From NCBI GenBank assembly GCA_947454255.1, contig CANGIU010000004.1, positions 1 through 64,000 of the forward strand: DNA of 64,000 bases. Direction: 5' to 3'. Source of the DNA: Micrococcales bacterium (GTDB taxonomy: Bacteria > Actinomycetota > Actinomycetes > Actinomycetales > Microbacteriaceae). The translations under genes were made by a program, and so were the position numbers. The notes beneath the pieces were generated by a model that was not told the DNA's origin, searched no databases, and saw nothing but the letters and a program-made list of their open reading frames with translations. Numbering within the stretch: the stretch's first letter is position 1; every line of letters begins with the position of its first letter. Positions 16,601-29,655 of the stretch are shown piece by piece.

Positions 16601-17316
16601 GTCAAATTGAAATACGTTCTTCGGTCGAATTGCCTTCTAAAAGAGAACTCTTCAAGCTCAAGACAAAAGACGGGCTCAGTCTAATTGCAGAACTTGCAGT
16701 CCCGGTCTCAAATGCTCCGGTAGCGACCTTAGTCACACTTCATCCGCTACCAACAGCCGGTGGATTTATGGATTCACATATTTACCGCAAGGCAGCAAAT
16801 CGGCTCCCGCACCTAGCAGATCTAGCAGTGCTTAGATTTAACACCAGAGGAACATCTTCTCCTCAAGGAACCAGCGATGGAATCTTTGACGGCGGAAAAC
16901 TAGAAGAACTAGATGTGTGTGCAGCAGTTGATTATGTTTTAGCGATGGGCTTACCGAATCCTTGGTTGTTGGGGTGGTCCTTTGGAACAGAACTGGCACT
17001 GAAGTATGGACCAGATCAAGATGTCTTAGGAGCAATCCTTCTATCGCCACCACTTCACCGAACTTCTGATCAAGAACTGATTCGTTGGAATGACATCGAT
17101 AAGAAGCTCGTTGCACTAATCCCAGAACATGATGATTATCTGAAACCTGCTGAAGCTGCAGAGCGTTTTGCAATTGTGCCTGGAATTGAACTCGTAAACA
17201 TTGCAGATGCTAAACATCTTTGGGTTGGCGAGAGTGCGACAACAAGAGTCTTGAATGAAATCACAAGGATTGTGAACCCGGTAGCTTATCCGCTACCTGA
17301 ATTTATAGAGCTCTAA
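16597..17316 (+). CDS. Alpha/beta hydrolase family protein
   Basis: Cytoplasmic alpha/beta hydrolase (239 aa). The nucleophile elbow is GWSFGTE; a likely acid is in PEHDDYL and the His in DAKHLWVGE, giving a complete triad. The oxyanion segment is THPLPTAGG. Substrate unknown; the fold resembles CocE-/YuaR-like hydrolases. TTG start at 16597, coupled to the preceding small zinc-finger gene. Convergent with the AI-2E permease gene. Confidence 0.8.
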   Translation: MSQIEIRSSVELPSKRELFKLKTKDGLSLIAELAVPVSNAPVATLVTLHPLPTAGGFMDSHIYRKAANRLPHLADLAVLRFNTRGTSSPQGTSDGIFDGGKLEELDVCAAVDYVLAMGLPNPWLLGWSFGTELALKYGPDQDVLGAILLSPPLHRTSDQELIRWNDIDKKLVALIPEHDDYLKPAEAAERFAIVPGIELVNIADAKHLWVGESATTRVLNEITRIVNPVAYPLPEFIEL

Positions 17317-17330
17317 AGGATTACTTTAGA
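17312..17330. terminator. Short hairpin between convergent genes
   Basis: TCTAAAG (17312-17318) pairs with CTTTAGA (17324-17330) around GATTA, exactly where the hydrolase and the AI-2E permease genes converge. AT-rich and short, so at best a weak bidirectional terminator. Confidence 0.3.
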
Positions 17331-18382
17331 TCTTGCTTTGGAACCCAGACTTCTCGAATTATTAGAAGCAAGGTGGCGGCCATTGGGATAGCCAGAAGAG
17401 AACCAAGAACTCCAAGTAATGAACCACCAGCTAGGGCTGCCACGACTATAAGTGAGCCAGGAACGTTTACTGTCTTAGTCATAATCTTTGGTCCGATAAT
17501 GTATGCCTCTACCTGCAGGTAAACGGCAAGCACTGCAGCAACAATACCCGCGGTCATCATGGACTTGCTGGCCAAGGTGACTAACACAACGATGGACCAA
17601 CCTGCCATTGCTCCAATGATTGGAACTAGTACTAGCAAGAAGTCAACAAAAGCTAAGACAACCGAAAACTCAACTCCTGCAATCAACATGGTGGTGAAGA
17701 CTACGGACGCGTTGATGGACGCGACAAGCACCTGCCCCATCACGTATCTACCAATTGAATTTATTACCTTCTCTACTAAGCCGCCAACGCGGTCACGCTT
17801 GGACTTGGCGACAAGGTTGATTCCTACTTTTTTGATACTTGGTAGCGCAGCCATGAAATACAGAGTCAGAATGAATACAGTCATAGCGCCAATGACACCA
17901 TTGAATAGCGTCATCCCAATTTGAACTACTCCACCTAATAGGTTTGGCCAGTTTTTGCTATCAACTAAATAAGCACCAGTTGTGTTTAGCGCTGAACTTA
18001 TTGCGCCACCTAGATTCGCATCAGCAGATTGGACCCATGGGAGCTTTAGGAAATCGGTTAGCAGTGTGGGCAACTGGACTATGAATGAACTTGCTTGGTT
18101 GACCAAAGGCGGCAAAATCACCAAAGCCATAGTAAGTACCAGTGCGAGTATTCCGAGGACCACGATGGAGATTGCGTAGGAGCGTTTCTTGACTCTGCGC
18201 TGAATTACTTGGATAAGCGGTTCGAGTCCAAGGGTGATAAAAAGTGCAGTGATGATTGAAGTGATGATGCCGGCTAAGGAAATAGCGGCATTACCGATGG
18301 CAATGGCTGTTAGAACGCCAAGACCACCGAGAAGTCCGAATTGAAACGCGTGTTGGATTCTGAAATTAGTTGGTGCTGACAT
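17321..18382 (-). CDS. AI-2E family transporter (PF01594-like permease)
   Basis: Polytopic membrane protein (353 aa, ~8 hydrophobic segments). It matches the AI-2E/YhhQ-PerM permease family: the early FITLGLEPLIQVIQRR, the mid-protein VINSIGRYVMGQVLVASIN and the C-terminal PIIGAMAGWS and GPKIMTKTVNVPGSLIVVAAL blocks are characteristic. Family members export signals or act in ion/solute efflux; substrate here is not predictable. It lies 9 nt downstream of a DivIVA-like coiled-coil gene on the same strand. Confidence 0.85.
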   Translation of the reverse strand: MSAPTNFRIQHAFQFGLLGGLGVLTAIAIGNAAISLAGIITSIITALFITLGLEPLIQVIQRRVKKRSYAISIVVLGILALVLTMALVILPPLVNQASSFIVQLPTLLTDFLKLPWVQSADANLGGAISSALNTTGAYLVDSKNWPNLLGGVVQIGMTLFNGVIGAMTVFILTLYFMAALPSIKKVGINLVAKSKRDRVGGLVEKVINSIGRYVMGQVLVASINASVVFTTMLIAGVEFSVVLAFVDFLLVLVPIIGAMAGWSIVVLVTLASKSMMTAGIVAAVLAVYLQVEAYIIGPKIMTKTVNVPGSLIVVAALAGGSLLGVLGSLLAIPMAATLLLIIREVWVPKQDLK

Positions 18383-18391
18383 TCCCCGCTC

Positions 18392-19480
18392 CTAAGCTAT
18401 GTCTTTATTGATCTGATCAATAACTTGCTTCAAGTTATTCAGATAGGTGAGAATTCCCTCTTTTTCCAAAGCGAGTTTTCTTTCTTCGTTATCAAGTTTG
18501 TGAAGTCGGGCCGCAACTTTAGCCTGGGCATCAGCAAGATCTGACCTTGCTTCTGATTCTGCAGCTGCGATGATTGCCTCGGCTTTTTCTCTAGCCTCGT
18601 CGATTGTCTTCTTGTTAATTGATCGAGCACCAACTTCAAGTGTCTCCGCTTCCAGACGAGCAGTTGCGACTCGAGTTAGAGCGGTTGAAAGCTGAGCATT
18701 GGCGTCATCAAGATATTTCTGAGTTTGAGCAACTGCCTCTTGATACTTGCGTTGGTATTCCTTCTCAGCTTCTGCTTTTCTGGCGGTGAGCTCAAGATCC
18801 AAATCAATTCGGGCTTGTTCGGAAATCAAAGCAACGGCTAGTTGTTCTGAGATTTCTCCGGTTAGTTGGCGCTCTAGGATAAGTCGTCTTTCGGCAAGCA
18901 ATCGATCAGCTTCTGTCGCCTTGACTTCAATGTCTCGTTTTGCTGTTGCCCTCATTCTGGCAACCTCGGTTGATATAGCTCCGCGGATGGCACCGGCTTC
19001 TCTGAGTGCCTCATCGATCAGGCGCTGTGCTTCAAGGTTCGCCTTGGCTAAGGTTTCCTCATAATCGGTCTTGGCGGAGTTGATAATACGGTCAGCTCTT
19101 CGTTGAGCCTCAGCGACCAATTCGTCGTAATACTCTTGGCCATCTGCTTTACGCTGCTCAATATCGGTCTCGATACCGGCCAGGATGGCTGTTCGCTCTG
19201 CTTCAGCATCGGCAACCACACGATTGGCTAAATCCTCGGCTGTACTGAGGATTTGAGCCGCTTTAGCGCCAACTCCGGCGTAGCTAGGGCTGGTGTTCTC
19301 AGCCAACTGCTTATCTAGGTCAATTAGGCGATTCTGGGCCTCACGGAGCTCTAGAGCGAGCTGGTTGTTCAAGGTTGTGAGGTTCAGTAACTCCTTGCGG
19401 AAGTCCTTAATAGCGTCATCTACGGCTCCACGCTCGTATCCGCGCACAGCAATGGGAAACTCGGTTTCGTCGGCTGCCAA
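18392..19480 (-). CDS. DivIVA/FilP-like coiled-coil protein, paralogue 1
   Basis: A 362-aa protein with a short N-terminal DivIVA-type motif (FPIAVRGYERGAVDDAIKDF) followed by nearly continuous Ala/Glu/Arg-rich coiled coil to the C-terminus. TTG at 19480 is chosen because GGAGAG lies 7 nt upstream and it gives MAADETEFPIAVRGY, parallel to MAEEENFDIVMRGY of the paralogue at 26666-27724; a GTG 48 nt earlier is less likely. It resembles polarity/cytoskeletal proteins such as Streptomyces FilP/Scy. A role in polar growth or cell shape is inferred. Confidence 0.75.
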   Translation of the reverse strand: MAADETEFPIAVRGYERGAVDDAIKDFRKELLNLTTLNNQLALELREAQNRLIDLDKQLAENTSPSYAGVGAKAAQILSTAEDLANRVVADAEAERTAILAGIETDIEQRKADGQEYYDELVAEAQRRADRIINSAKTDYEETLAKANLEAQRLIDEALREAGAIRGAISTEVARMRATAKRDIEVKATEADRLLAERRLILERQLTGEISEQLAVALISEQARIDLDLELTARKAEAEKEYQRKYQEAVAQTQKYLDDANAQLSTALTRVATARLEAETLEVGARSINKKTIDEAREKAEAIIAAAESEARSDLADAQAKVAARLHKLDNEERKLALEKEGILTYLNNLKQVIDQINKDIA

Positions 19481-19556
19481 GGGTGCTCTCCAAAGGGCTT
19501 CGGTAGAATAGTACGGGCTGCCCCGCACCCCCCAAGTTTAGCCTGAATGGAGCCCA

Positions 19557-21284
19557 ATGCGTTTTGTTATTGCCACGGTTCTCCTAATTAGCTCTATGGT
19601 GACCTTTGGGCTTGGCCTACTCTTTCAGGGGCCATTTGAGGCCAGCGCTCAGCAGAGCATCAAATATGAGGTCAACGAGCCTGATTCCTATGTATTGATT
19701 CCCCATGACACTCTGGCCAAGCACGATGGCAAGGTATTTATTCAGGCTTCAGGAATCAAGAACATCTTCTATGCCGATGCCAGAGAAAAAGATATCCAGT
19801 ACTGGATTGGTGAATCAAATTATGTTCGATTGGGCATTAATCCAGGAAATGGCAAGGGCTTTACTTCACCGATTCGAATGGGTGGTACCAACGCCAACCC
19901 TTCAGGTAGCGATCTTTGGCGAAACCAGACGTCAGTCAAATCGAACCTACTCTCTCAGGTGTCTATGTTTGAAGACACCGGAGTTCTATTAGCAGGGGAT
20001 GGGTTTAGTCGAGCACCACAGTCAATCTCGATTCTTTGGAAGATTGATCAACCGATCAACTGGCCCTGGGTGCTTTTTGGGTTGGGTTTTCTTTTCCTAA
20101 TCTCAGCTTTGATTATCAATTACCTGGGCTTTAGAAATGTGCGTAAATTACGTGGCCCACGTAGAAGAATTCCACGGGCACCAAGTGGACCAAAATATCG
20201 TAGAAGAATTAGAGCTGATGTTCCTCGCAGAGGAAGAAGAGTTTCCGGACGCGGCAATGCCAAATTTGTATTAGCGCCAGTGATGCTCATTACAGTTGGC
20301 CTGTTGACCGGTTGCACTACATCTCAGAGCGTTGCCCCAACGGAAGAAGTTACTAAGTATCCAGTGCTTCAGGTAGTTATCACGGATAACCAGTTACAAC
20401 GAATAGTCGGTGATCTTGCAACAACTGTTAAGTCAGCTGATACAGCCAGAGATGCTAATGAATTGCAGAAGCGTGTGACTGGTCCAGCACTTGAGATTCG
20501 TCAGGTTAATTACCTGTTGCAAGGCAAGAGTAAAAAGATCAAGGCATTGCCAGATATTGTGGCAAACCCAATCACAGTTGCATTGCCAATGCAGATCCCT
20601 GCCGAGGAAACTCAATGGCAACCAAGAACCTTGATGTTAGTAACTAAATCACCTAATTCTAAAATTGGCCCTCAATTGATGGTTCTTCAGCAAGTAAGTC
20701 CTAGAGAGAATTACAAGCTTTGGTATCTGATTGATCTTTTGGCAGGCAATGCATTCCCGAAAGTGGCTGCTCAGGAAACTGGTGCTCTAACGGTTGGTGC
20801 AGATAATGCATTCCTTGCCACAAAACTATCTAGCCTGCCGTTTAAGTACGGAAACATTTTGAACAAAGGCGCAGAAAGCAAATTTGCCTCAAGTTTTAAC
20901 CTAAGCTCCGATGGTTTCTACGAAGCTAGATTTGCAGATCAGTCAAAGCAGGAAGTAGCGCTCAAAAAGGTTAAAGCGACTATCCAATTCCTGCATACCC
21001 TTGGAAACCCAAACATCATTGGAATGCTAACTCTCAAATCTGGTGGACTTATTGCTGTTTCAATGACTGACACTTCAATAATTAAGCCAACCACTCGAGG
21101 TTCTGCCGTTTCTGTAACAGAGACGGAGCAGAAGATTCTTTTGAATGCTCCTGGTAGTGCGACCGGACTAAAGATTAGTTACGAAAACATGCTTCTTTTC
21201 TACGTTCCGATTTCTGGATCAAACGAAAGAATTCGATTGCTTGGTGCGTCCCAGGGAATCCTAAGTGTGAAGGCACTGCAGTGA
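19557..21284 (+). CDS. Membrane protein with internal lipobox-like segment
   Basis: A 575-aa protein of unknown function in three parts. Residues 1-30 form a signal/TM segment followed by an extracellular domain (31-168); TM2 is ~169-191; residues 193-232 are an Arg/Lys/Pro-rich cytoplasmic linker. A second hydrophobic segment ends in GLLTGCTTSQ (Cys253), which reads as a lipoprotein signal in mid-protein, and is followed by a ~320-residue exported domain. It looks like a membrane protein fused to a lipoprotein. It is coupled by a 4-nt overlap to a thioredoxin-like gene. Confidence 0.65.
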   Translation: MRFVIATVLLISSMVTFGLGLLFQGPFEASAQQSIKYEVNEPDSYVLIPHDTLAKHDGKVFIQASGIKNIFYADAREKDIQYWIGESNYVRLGINPGNGKGFTSPIRMGGTNANPSGSDLWRNQTSVKSNLLSQVSMFEDTGVLLAGDGFSRAPQSISILWKIDQPINWPWVLFGLGFLFLISALIINYLGFRNVRKLRGPRRRIPRAPSGPKYRRRIRADVPRRGRRVSGRGNAKFVLAPVMLITVGLLTGCTTSQSVAPTEEVTKYPVLQVVITDNQLQRIVGDLATTVKSADTARDANELQKRVTGPALEIRQVNYLLQGKSKKIKALPDIVANPITVALPMQIPAEETQWQPRTLMLVTKSPNSKIGPQLMVLQQVSPRENYKLWYLIDLLAGNAFPKVAAQETGALTVGADNAFLATKLSSLPFKYGNILNKGAESKFASSFNLSSDGFYEARFADQSKQEVALKKVKATIQFLHTLGNPNIIGMLTLKSGGLIAVSMTDTSIIKPTTRGSAVSVTETEQKILLNAPGSATGLKISYENMLLFYVPISGSNERIRLLGASQGILSVKALQ

Positions 21285-22195
21285 GTAATTTAAATTCAGC
21301 TTTCAGTGGGGCAGTTGACCTCTCAACTCTTGCCAACAAAGTAGTGCAGGATCAATTGGAGCAAAAAGGTGTCAAAACTGACAACGCATTAAAAGTTCCG
21401 GCCTTCTCTATCGATGCCGAAGAGTCGATCATTCGACAGATAGTCCAGATTTCAAGCTCCGTGCCTGTGGTGGTTTGCTTCTATTCACCTGCTGATCAGG
21501 ACAGCGTGGCACTCAAGGACAAATTAGACAAGCTTGCTCTTGCAGGTGAGGGTAGCTGGTTTCTAGCCAAAATTGACCTCGTTGCACAGCCAGCTCTTGC
21601 GCAAGCTTTTGGAGTTTTAGAACCTGCGACGGTTGCTGTCATTCTGGCGGGTGAACCTAAACCACTTTTCCAAGGCGATCAGCCGGAAGAGGATTTAGCT
21701 TCCTTCATCAACAAATTGGTAGATGTTGCAAAAGGTCAGGGCATGCTAGGCAAGCTAGTTATAGGTGATGCAATGCCAGAGCAGCCACAACTTAGTCAAG
21801 CTGAACAAGATGCTCTAGATGCGATGGAAAAAGGTGACTTCAGTGCTGCAGTTCAAATTTATGAGGCTGAACTAGCACAAGCTCCTGGTAACGAGCAATT
21901 GGCTGAGAGGCTCGCGCAGGTTCGCTTGGTTGAGAGAACATATTCAGGCGATGTCGAAGCAGAACTTAGCGTTGAGCCAAAAGATTACTTAGCTGCAATT
22001 AGGAAAGCGGATTTCTATCTAGCTATTGGAGATTCTGTTTCTGCTTTCAACCTCTTATTGGATTGGTTTAGTCAAACGCAAGCTGATGAGCGCTCGGCTG
22101 TTTCAAAACATCTGCTCGAGCTATTCGTTGTTATAGGGAAAAATGATCCGAACGTGATTAGTGCTCGTAAACTGCTTGCGGCGAGGATGTTTTAG
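21281..22195 (+). CDS. Thioredoxin-fold/TPR protein (YbbN-like), no CxxC
   Basis: A 304-aa cytoplasmic protein with an N-terminal thioredoxin fold (~45-150) and a TPR-type C-terminal half (~175-304), the layout of the co-chaperone YbbN (CnoX). The active-site position reads VVVCFYSPADQDS, so the redox CxxC is lost, as in many actinobacterial YbbN proteins; a holdase or adaptor role is more likely than disulfide reduction. GTG start overlapping the previous stop by 4 nt. Confidence 0.8.
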   Translation: MSNLNSAFSGAVDLSTLANKVVQDQLEQKGVKTDNALKVPAFSIDAEESIIRQIVQISSSVPVVVCFYSPADQDSVALKDKLDKLALAGEGSWFLAKIDLVAQPALAQAFGVLEPATVAVILAGEPKPLFQGDQPEEDLASFINKLVDVAKGQGMLGKLVIGDAMPEQPQLSQAEQDALDAMEKGDFSAAVQIYEAELAQAPGNEQLAERLAQVRLVERTYSGDVEAELSVEPKDYLAAIRKADFYLAIGDSVSAFNLLLDWFSQTQADERSAVSKHLLELFVVIGKNDPNVISARKLLAARMF

Positions 22196-22196
22196 A

Positions 22197-23369
22197 GTGA
22201 GCGTTTATCTAGACAATGCTGCGACCACCCCGGTTCGACCTGAGGTATTGGTTGAATATACGAAATATTTAACGCTTCTCGGTAACCCCTCCTCAGTTCA
22301 CACTTCAGGGCAGCAAGTAAGGCAAGCGCTTGAAGAAGCACGTGAATCACTTGCCAAAACAATTGACTGTGATCGAAGTGAAGTGCTCTTTACCTCTGGC
22401 GGTACCGAGAGCGATAACCTAGCCATCAAAGGTATCTACTGGCAACGTAATTCAGATGATGCCAAACGAAATGTCATTATCACTGCTGGAACTGAGCACC
22501 ACGGAGTCATTGACCCCATCGAATGGCTAGAAGCTCAGCAGAACGCAGAAGTTGTTCTTGTTCCTGTGAATTTCGATGGCGAAATTGATCTAAATTGGTT
22601 AGCCGAATATTTAAAAGCAAATCATGAAAAAGTTGCCCTGATTAGTTTGATGTGGGCAAACAATGAAACCGGTGTGGTGACCGATATTGTGGCCGTTACT
22701 TCCCTTGCCAAAACGTATTCAATTCCAGTTCACTCTGATGCGGTAGCAGCATTTGGGCACATACCAACGAGCTTCAAGAATTCAGGATTACAGGCTATGA
22801 GCATCTCAGCCCACAAGATTGGTGGTCCAGTTGGAGTTGGTGCTCTTATTGTTTCTAGAAACACAAAACTTGTTTCCATCATTCACGGTGGTGGCCAAGA
22901 ACGTGGCATGAGATCTGGCACCATGAATGCTCCGGCTGCCAAAGCATTCGCCTTAGCAGCAGCCATTTGCATTCAAAACCTAATTTCCGAAATCGAGAGA
23001 GTTCAGCAACTTCGTAATCGACTAATTACGGAAGTTTTGGCTATCACCTCAACTATCTCTTTGACCGGTGGTCAAGCCAACAGATTGGCAAACATTTCCC
23101 ACTTCACACTCGCTGGTGCCTCAGGTGAATCGCTATTGTTCCTCTTAGATCAAAAGGGAATCTTTGTTTCTACCGGATCTGCCTGCCAAGCAGGAGTAAA
23201 TCGCCCGTCCCATGTCCTAATTGCAATGGGTAGAACCGAGGACCAGGCTAAGGGCTGTCTACGAATCACCTTCGGTCATGAAAGTACTGAATCTGATGTT
23301 GACGCTGTCATCAAAGAACTGCCAGCTGCCATTGAGAGCGCTTTGAAGGCCGGGCTGAGTTCACAATGA
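22197..23369 (+). CDS. Cysteine desulfurase (IscS/NifS family)
   Basis: PLP enzyme (390 aa) that moves sulfur from cysteine to an active-site Cys. GTG at 22197 gives VSVYLDNAATTP, the canonical N-terminus; earlier in-frame codons lie inside the upstream gene. The PLP Lys is in SISAHKIGGPVGVGAL, and the catalytic Cys in GIFVSTGSACQAGVNRPSHVL. Its position 14 nt before mnmA suggests it supplies sulfur for tRNA 2-thiouridine; supply for Fe-S clusters is also possible. Confidence 0.93.
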   Translation: MSVYLDNAATTPVRPEVLVEYTKYLTLLGNPSSVHTSGQQVRQALEEARESLAKTIDCDRSEVLFTSGGTESDNLAIKGIYWQRNSDDAKRNVIITAGTEHHGVIDPIEWLEAQQNAEVVLVPVNFDGEIDLNWLAEYLKANHEKVALISLMWANNETGVVTDIVAVTSLAKTYSIPVHSDAVAAFGHIPTSFKNSGLQAMSISAHKIGGPVGVGALIVSRNTKLVSIIHGGGQERGMRSGTMNAPAAKAFALAAAICIQNLISEIERVQQLRNRLITEVLAITSTISLTGGQANRLANISHFTLAGASGESLLFLLDQKGIFVSTGSACQAGVNRPSHVLIAMGRTEDQAKGCLRITFGHESTESDVDAVIKELPAAIESALKAGLSSQ

Positions 23370-23383
23370 GCGAGAATTAGCAT

Positions 23384-24514
23384 ATGAAGGTTTTAGCAGC
23401 GATGAGTGGTGGCGTTGATAGCGCTGTTGCCGCTGCACGTGCAGTTGAAGCAGGACACGAGGTTGTTGGAGTTCATCTGGCCCTCAGTCGCATGCCAGGA
23501 ACTCTTAGAACTGGATCGCGCGGTTGTTGCACAATTGAGGACAGCATGGATGCTCAGCGAGCAGCCAACCTAATCGGAATTCCATACTACGTTTGGGATT
23601 TCAGTGAGAAGTTTAAAGCGGAAGTGGTTGATGATTTCATAAGTGAATATCAATCCGGCAGAACACCTAACCCCTGCATGAGGTGTAATGAGCGCATCAA
23701 GTTCGCAGCCTTATTAGAAAAAGCATTAGCACTTGGCTTTGATGCTGTTTGCACCGGCCATTACGCCAGCATCTTTAGTGACGATGAAGGCAACCTAGAA
23801 CTTCACAGATCGATGGCCCTAGCAAAAGACCAGAGCTATGTTCTCGGAGTGTTAACCGTTGACCAGCTAAAACATTCAATGTTTCCAATTGGCCATACAG
23901 CCAGCAAAGACGAGATAAGGGCTGAGGCAGCAGCGAGAGGTTTATCTGTTGCGGCTAAACCTGATTCTTATGACATTTGTTTCATTCCAGAAGGCGATAC
24001 TCAAGACTGGTTGGCTGAACGACTTGGTAGCACTGCCGGTGAGATTGTAGACATGGAAGGCAATGTTCTAGGTAATCACCAAGGAGCACATGGCTTTACC
24101 GTAGGTCAGCGTAAAGGCTTACAACTTGGAAAGCCAGCTGTTGATGGGAAACCTCGCTATGTTCTAGCGGTTGATGTCATTAGTAACAAGGTGGTTGTCG
24201 GTCCGCAACAGGCACTAGCTGTAGTGGAACTCAGTGGTGATCGATTTACTTGGTGCGGAAAGCCTAAAGAGAATCCAGAAATATTCTTTGATGCGCACGT
24301 TCAAGTGCGAGCCCATGGTGAACAAGTTCCAGCCTCGGTGGCAGTTGTTGATGGGGCATTGGTTATGCGCCTCGAAGAGCCAATCTTAGGTGTCGCGCCA
24401 GGTCAAACAGCAGTGGTTTATTTGGGCACTAGAGTCCTAGCACAGACCACAATCGACCGCACAGTATCAGCAGTTGATGCCTTTTCCACAGGTTCGGCGA
24501 GTGCTGGTGCTTAG
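23384..24514 (+). CDS. mnmA: tRNA-specific 2-thiouridylase MnmA
   Basis: ATP-pyrophosphatase (376 aa) that thiolates U34 of Lys, Glu and Gln tRNAs. The PP-loop is [11 protein letters not shown], the first catalytic Cys lies in [12 protein letters not shown], and the second in [17 protein letters not shown] is present. It receives persulfide sulfur from the adjacent desulfurase, and ligA follows in the same direction as is typical for actinobacteria. Confidence 0.95.
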   Translation: MKVLAAMSGGVDSAVAAARAVEAGHEVVGVHLALSRMPGTLRTGSRGCCTIEDSMDAQRAANLIGIPYYVWDFSEKFKAEVVDDFISEYQSGRTPNPCMRCNERIKFAALLEKALALGFDAVCTGHYASIFSDDEGNLELHRSMALAKDQSYVLGVLTVDQLKHSMFPIGHTASKDEIRAEAAARGLSVAAKPDSYDICFIPEGDTQDWLAERLGSTAGEIVDMEGNVLGNHQGAHGFTVGQRKGLQLGKPAVDGKPRYVLAVDVISNKVVVGPQQALAVVELSGDRFTWCGKPKENPEIFFDAHVQVRAHGEQVPASVAVVDGALVMRLEEPILGVAPGQTAVVYLGTRVLAQTTIDRTVSAVDAFSTGSASAGA

Positions 24515-24533
24515 CGTCAGTACTCTTATTTAG

Positions 24534-27724
<3,191 letters not shown>

Positions 27725-27853
27725 TGGTTTATCTCCTGCAAAATGCTCAGCCTGTGAAATCAAGGCAACCAGACAAGTTTAGTCCAGTAATGAATAGGGC
27801 GTTAGTGCCGATATACTTGAAATAACACTCATAGGAAGAGTTTTGAGGAAAAA

Positions 27854-28150
27854 GTGTCTGAAATTACCCCTGAATTAGTTCGCCATCTGGCTTCGCTATC
27901 CAGAATTGACCTAGATGAGGCCGAGGTGGCTAGATTTACCGAGCAGCTAGCAGTAATCGTTGATTCTGTAGCAAAGATCTCACAGGCCATAGACGGGAAC
28001 ACACCGGCTACCAGCCACCCAATCCCTCTGGCTAATGTGTTCAGACCAGACGTCGTTGAGCCATCCTTAAGCCAAGAACAGGCCCTTTCGGGTGCTCCAG
28101 ACTCAGGTCAGGGCAGATTCCGCGTGGCCGCAATTCTGGATGAGGAGTAA
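27854..28150 (+). CDS. gatC: Asp-tRNA(Asn)/Glu-tRNA(Gln) amidotransferase subunit C
   Basis: Small GatC subunit (98 aa) that stabilises the GatA/GatB complex. Family pattern visible: [25 protein letters not shown] near the N-terminus and an LRPD-like [10 protein letters not shown] motif. GTG start preceded by GAGGAA. First gene of gatCAB, spaced 2 nt from gatA. Its presence implies indirect charging of Gln and/or Asn tRNAs. Confidence 0.93.
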   Translation: MSEITPELVRHLASLSRIDLDEAEVARFTEQLAVIVDSVAKISQAIDGNTPATSHPIPLANVFRPDVVEPSLSQEQALSGAPDSGQGRFRVAAILDEE

Positions 28151-28152
28151 AG

Positions 28153-29655
28153 ATGTCAGATTTGATCAGACTTAACGCCTCAGAGCTAGTCGAACTATTA
28201 GCAAAAGGCGAGATTTCCTCAGTTGAGCTAACTCAAGCTCACCTTGACCAGATTGCCAAGGTCGGTGATGCAGTTCACTCATTCCTCCACATCAGTGGTG
28301 AGAGTGCATTAGCTACGGCTAGAGATGTCGATTCAAGACGTGCCGCAGGTGAGAAACTAGCGGATCTTGCTGGTGTCCCAATTGCAGTTAAGGACAACCT
28401 CACTACTACTGATGCGCCTACTACCGCTGGGTCAAAGATTCTAGAGGGTTGGATTCCGCCGTACGATGCAACAGTAGTCACCAAGCTTAGAAACCAGATG
28501 TTGCCTATTTTGGGTAAGACCAACCTTGATGAGTTCGCCATGGGTTCATCAACAGAGTTCTCAGCTTTTGGGCCAAGTAAGAACCCTTGGGATCTAACTA
28601 GAATTCCTGGTGGTTCTGGCGGTGGATCATCTTCAGTCGTGTCTTCTTTTCAAGCACCACTTGCCATTGGTTCTGATACCGGTGGTTCAATTCGATTCCC
28701 TGGAGCTGTTACCGGAACAGTTGGAATCAAACCGACCTACGGTGCTGTGTCGAGATACGGTTTGATTGCTCTTGCCTCTTCGTTAGATCAAATTGGTCCT
28801 GTAGCAAGAAACGTACTTGACGCCGCTTATCTACAAGATGCAATTTCTGGTCACGACCCACACGACAGTACTTCACTGCCAGGGTCACTTGGATCAATGG
28901 TAGAAGCTGCAAAACGAGGCTCACTCAAGGGTAAAAAAGTTGGTTTGATCAAACAACTCTCCGGCGATGGTTTTCAACAGGGAGTTCGTAACCGTTTTGC
29001 AGAGGCGCTAAAGCTTATTACTGATGCAGGTGCAGAGATTGTTGAAGTTGATTGCCCAAGTTTTGAATATGCAATCGACGCTTACTACCTAATCCTTCCA
29101 GCGGAAGCATCGAGTAATCTAGCTAAGTTTGACTCAGTTCGTTTTGGTATGAGAGTTTCCCCAAAGGGTAACCCAACTATCGAACGTGTAATGGCCGCAA
29201 CACGTGAGGCAGGATTTGGCCCTGAGGTTAAGAGAAGAATCATTCTCGGAACCTATGCTCTTTCTTCTGGCTCTTTCGACAAGTTCTATGGTGCTGCACA
29301 AAAGGTCAGAACTCTTATTCAGCGCGATTTCGATGCAGCCTTCGCTAAGGCTGATGTTCTCGTGTCTCCAACTGCGCCAACAACTGCATTCAAGTTTGGC
29401 GAAAAGGTATCCGATCCTTTGGCTATGTATTTGAACGACATCGCAACTATCCCCGCAAACCTTGCAGGCATCCCGGGTATCTCAGTGCCTATTGGTCTTG
29501 CTGATGAAGACAATCTTCCGGTAGGTATTCAGTTCCTTGCTCCTGCTCACGAAGACGCCCGATTGTATGAAGTTGGAGCAGCTCTTGAAGGAATCCTCGA
29601 AGGTATTTGGGGTAAACGAATGATGGACTTCGCACCAGAGTTGAAGGTGAACTAA
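28153..29655 (+). CDS. gatA: Glutamyl/aspartyl-tRNA amidotransferase subunit A
   Basis: Amidase-signature enzyme (500 aa) that frees ammonia from glutamine for the GatB kinase site. The catalytic Lys lies in [10 protein letters not shown], and the cis-Ser/Ser pair in [13 protein letters not shown] and [25 protein letters not shown] precedes the ATG. Stop and gatB start overlap (taATG), indicating coupled translation. Confidence 0.96.
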   Translation: MSDLIRLNASELVELLAKGEISSVELTQAHLDQIAKVGDAVHSFLHISGESALATARDVDSRRAAGEKLADLAGVPIAVKDNLTTTDAPTTAGSKILEGWIPPYDATVVTKLRNQMLPILGKTNLDEFAMGSSTEFSAFGPSKNPWDLTRIPGGSGGGSSSVVSSFQAPLAIGSDTGGSIRFPGAVTGTVGIKPTYGAVSRYGLIALASSLDQIGPVARNVLDAAYLQDAISGHDPHDSTSLPGSLGSMVEAAKRGSLKGKKVGLIKQLSGDGFQQGVRNRFAEALKLITDAGAEIVEVDCPSFEYAIDAYYLILPAEASSNLAKFDSVRFGMRVSPKGNPTIERVMAATREAGFGPEVKRRIILGTYALSSGSFDKFYGAAQKVRTLIQRDFDAAFAKADVLVSPTAPTTAFKFGEKVSDPLAMYLNDIATIPANLAGIPGISVPIGLADEDNLPVGIQFLAPAHEDARLYEVGAALEGILEGIWGKRMMDFAPELKVN

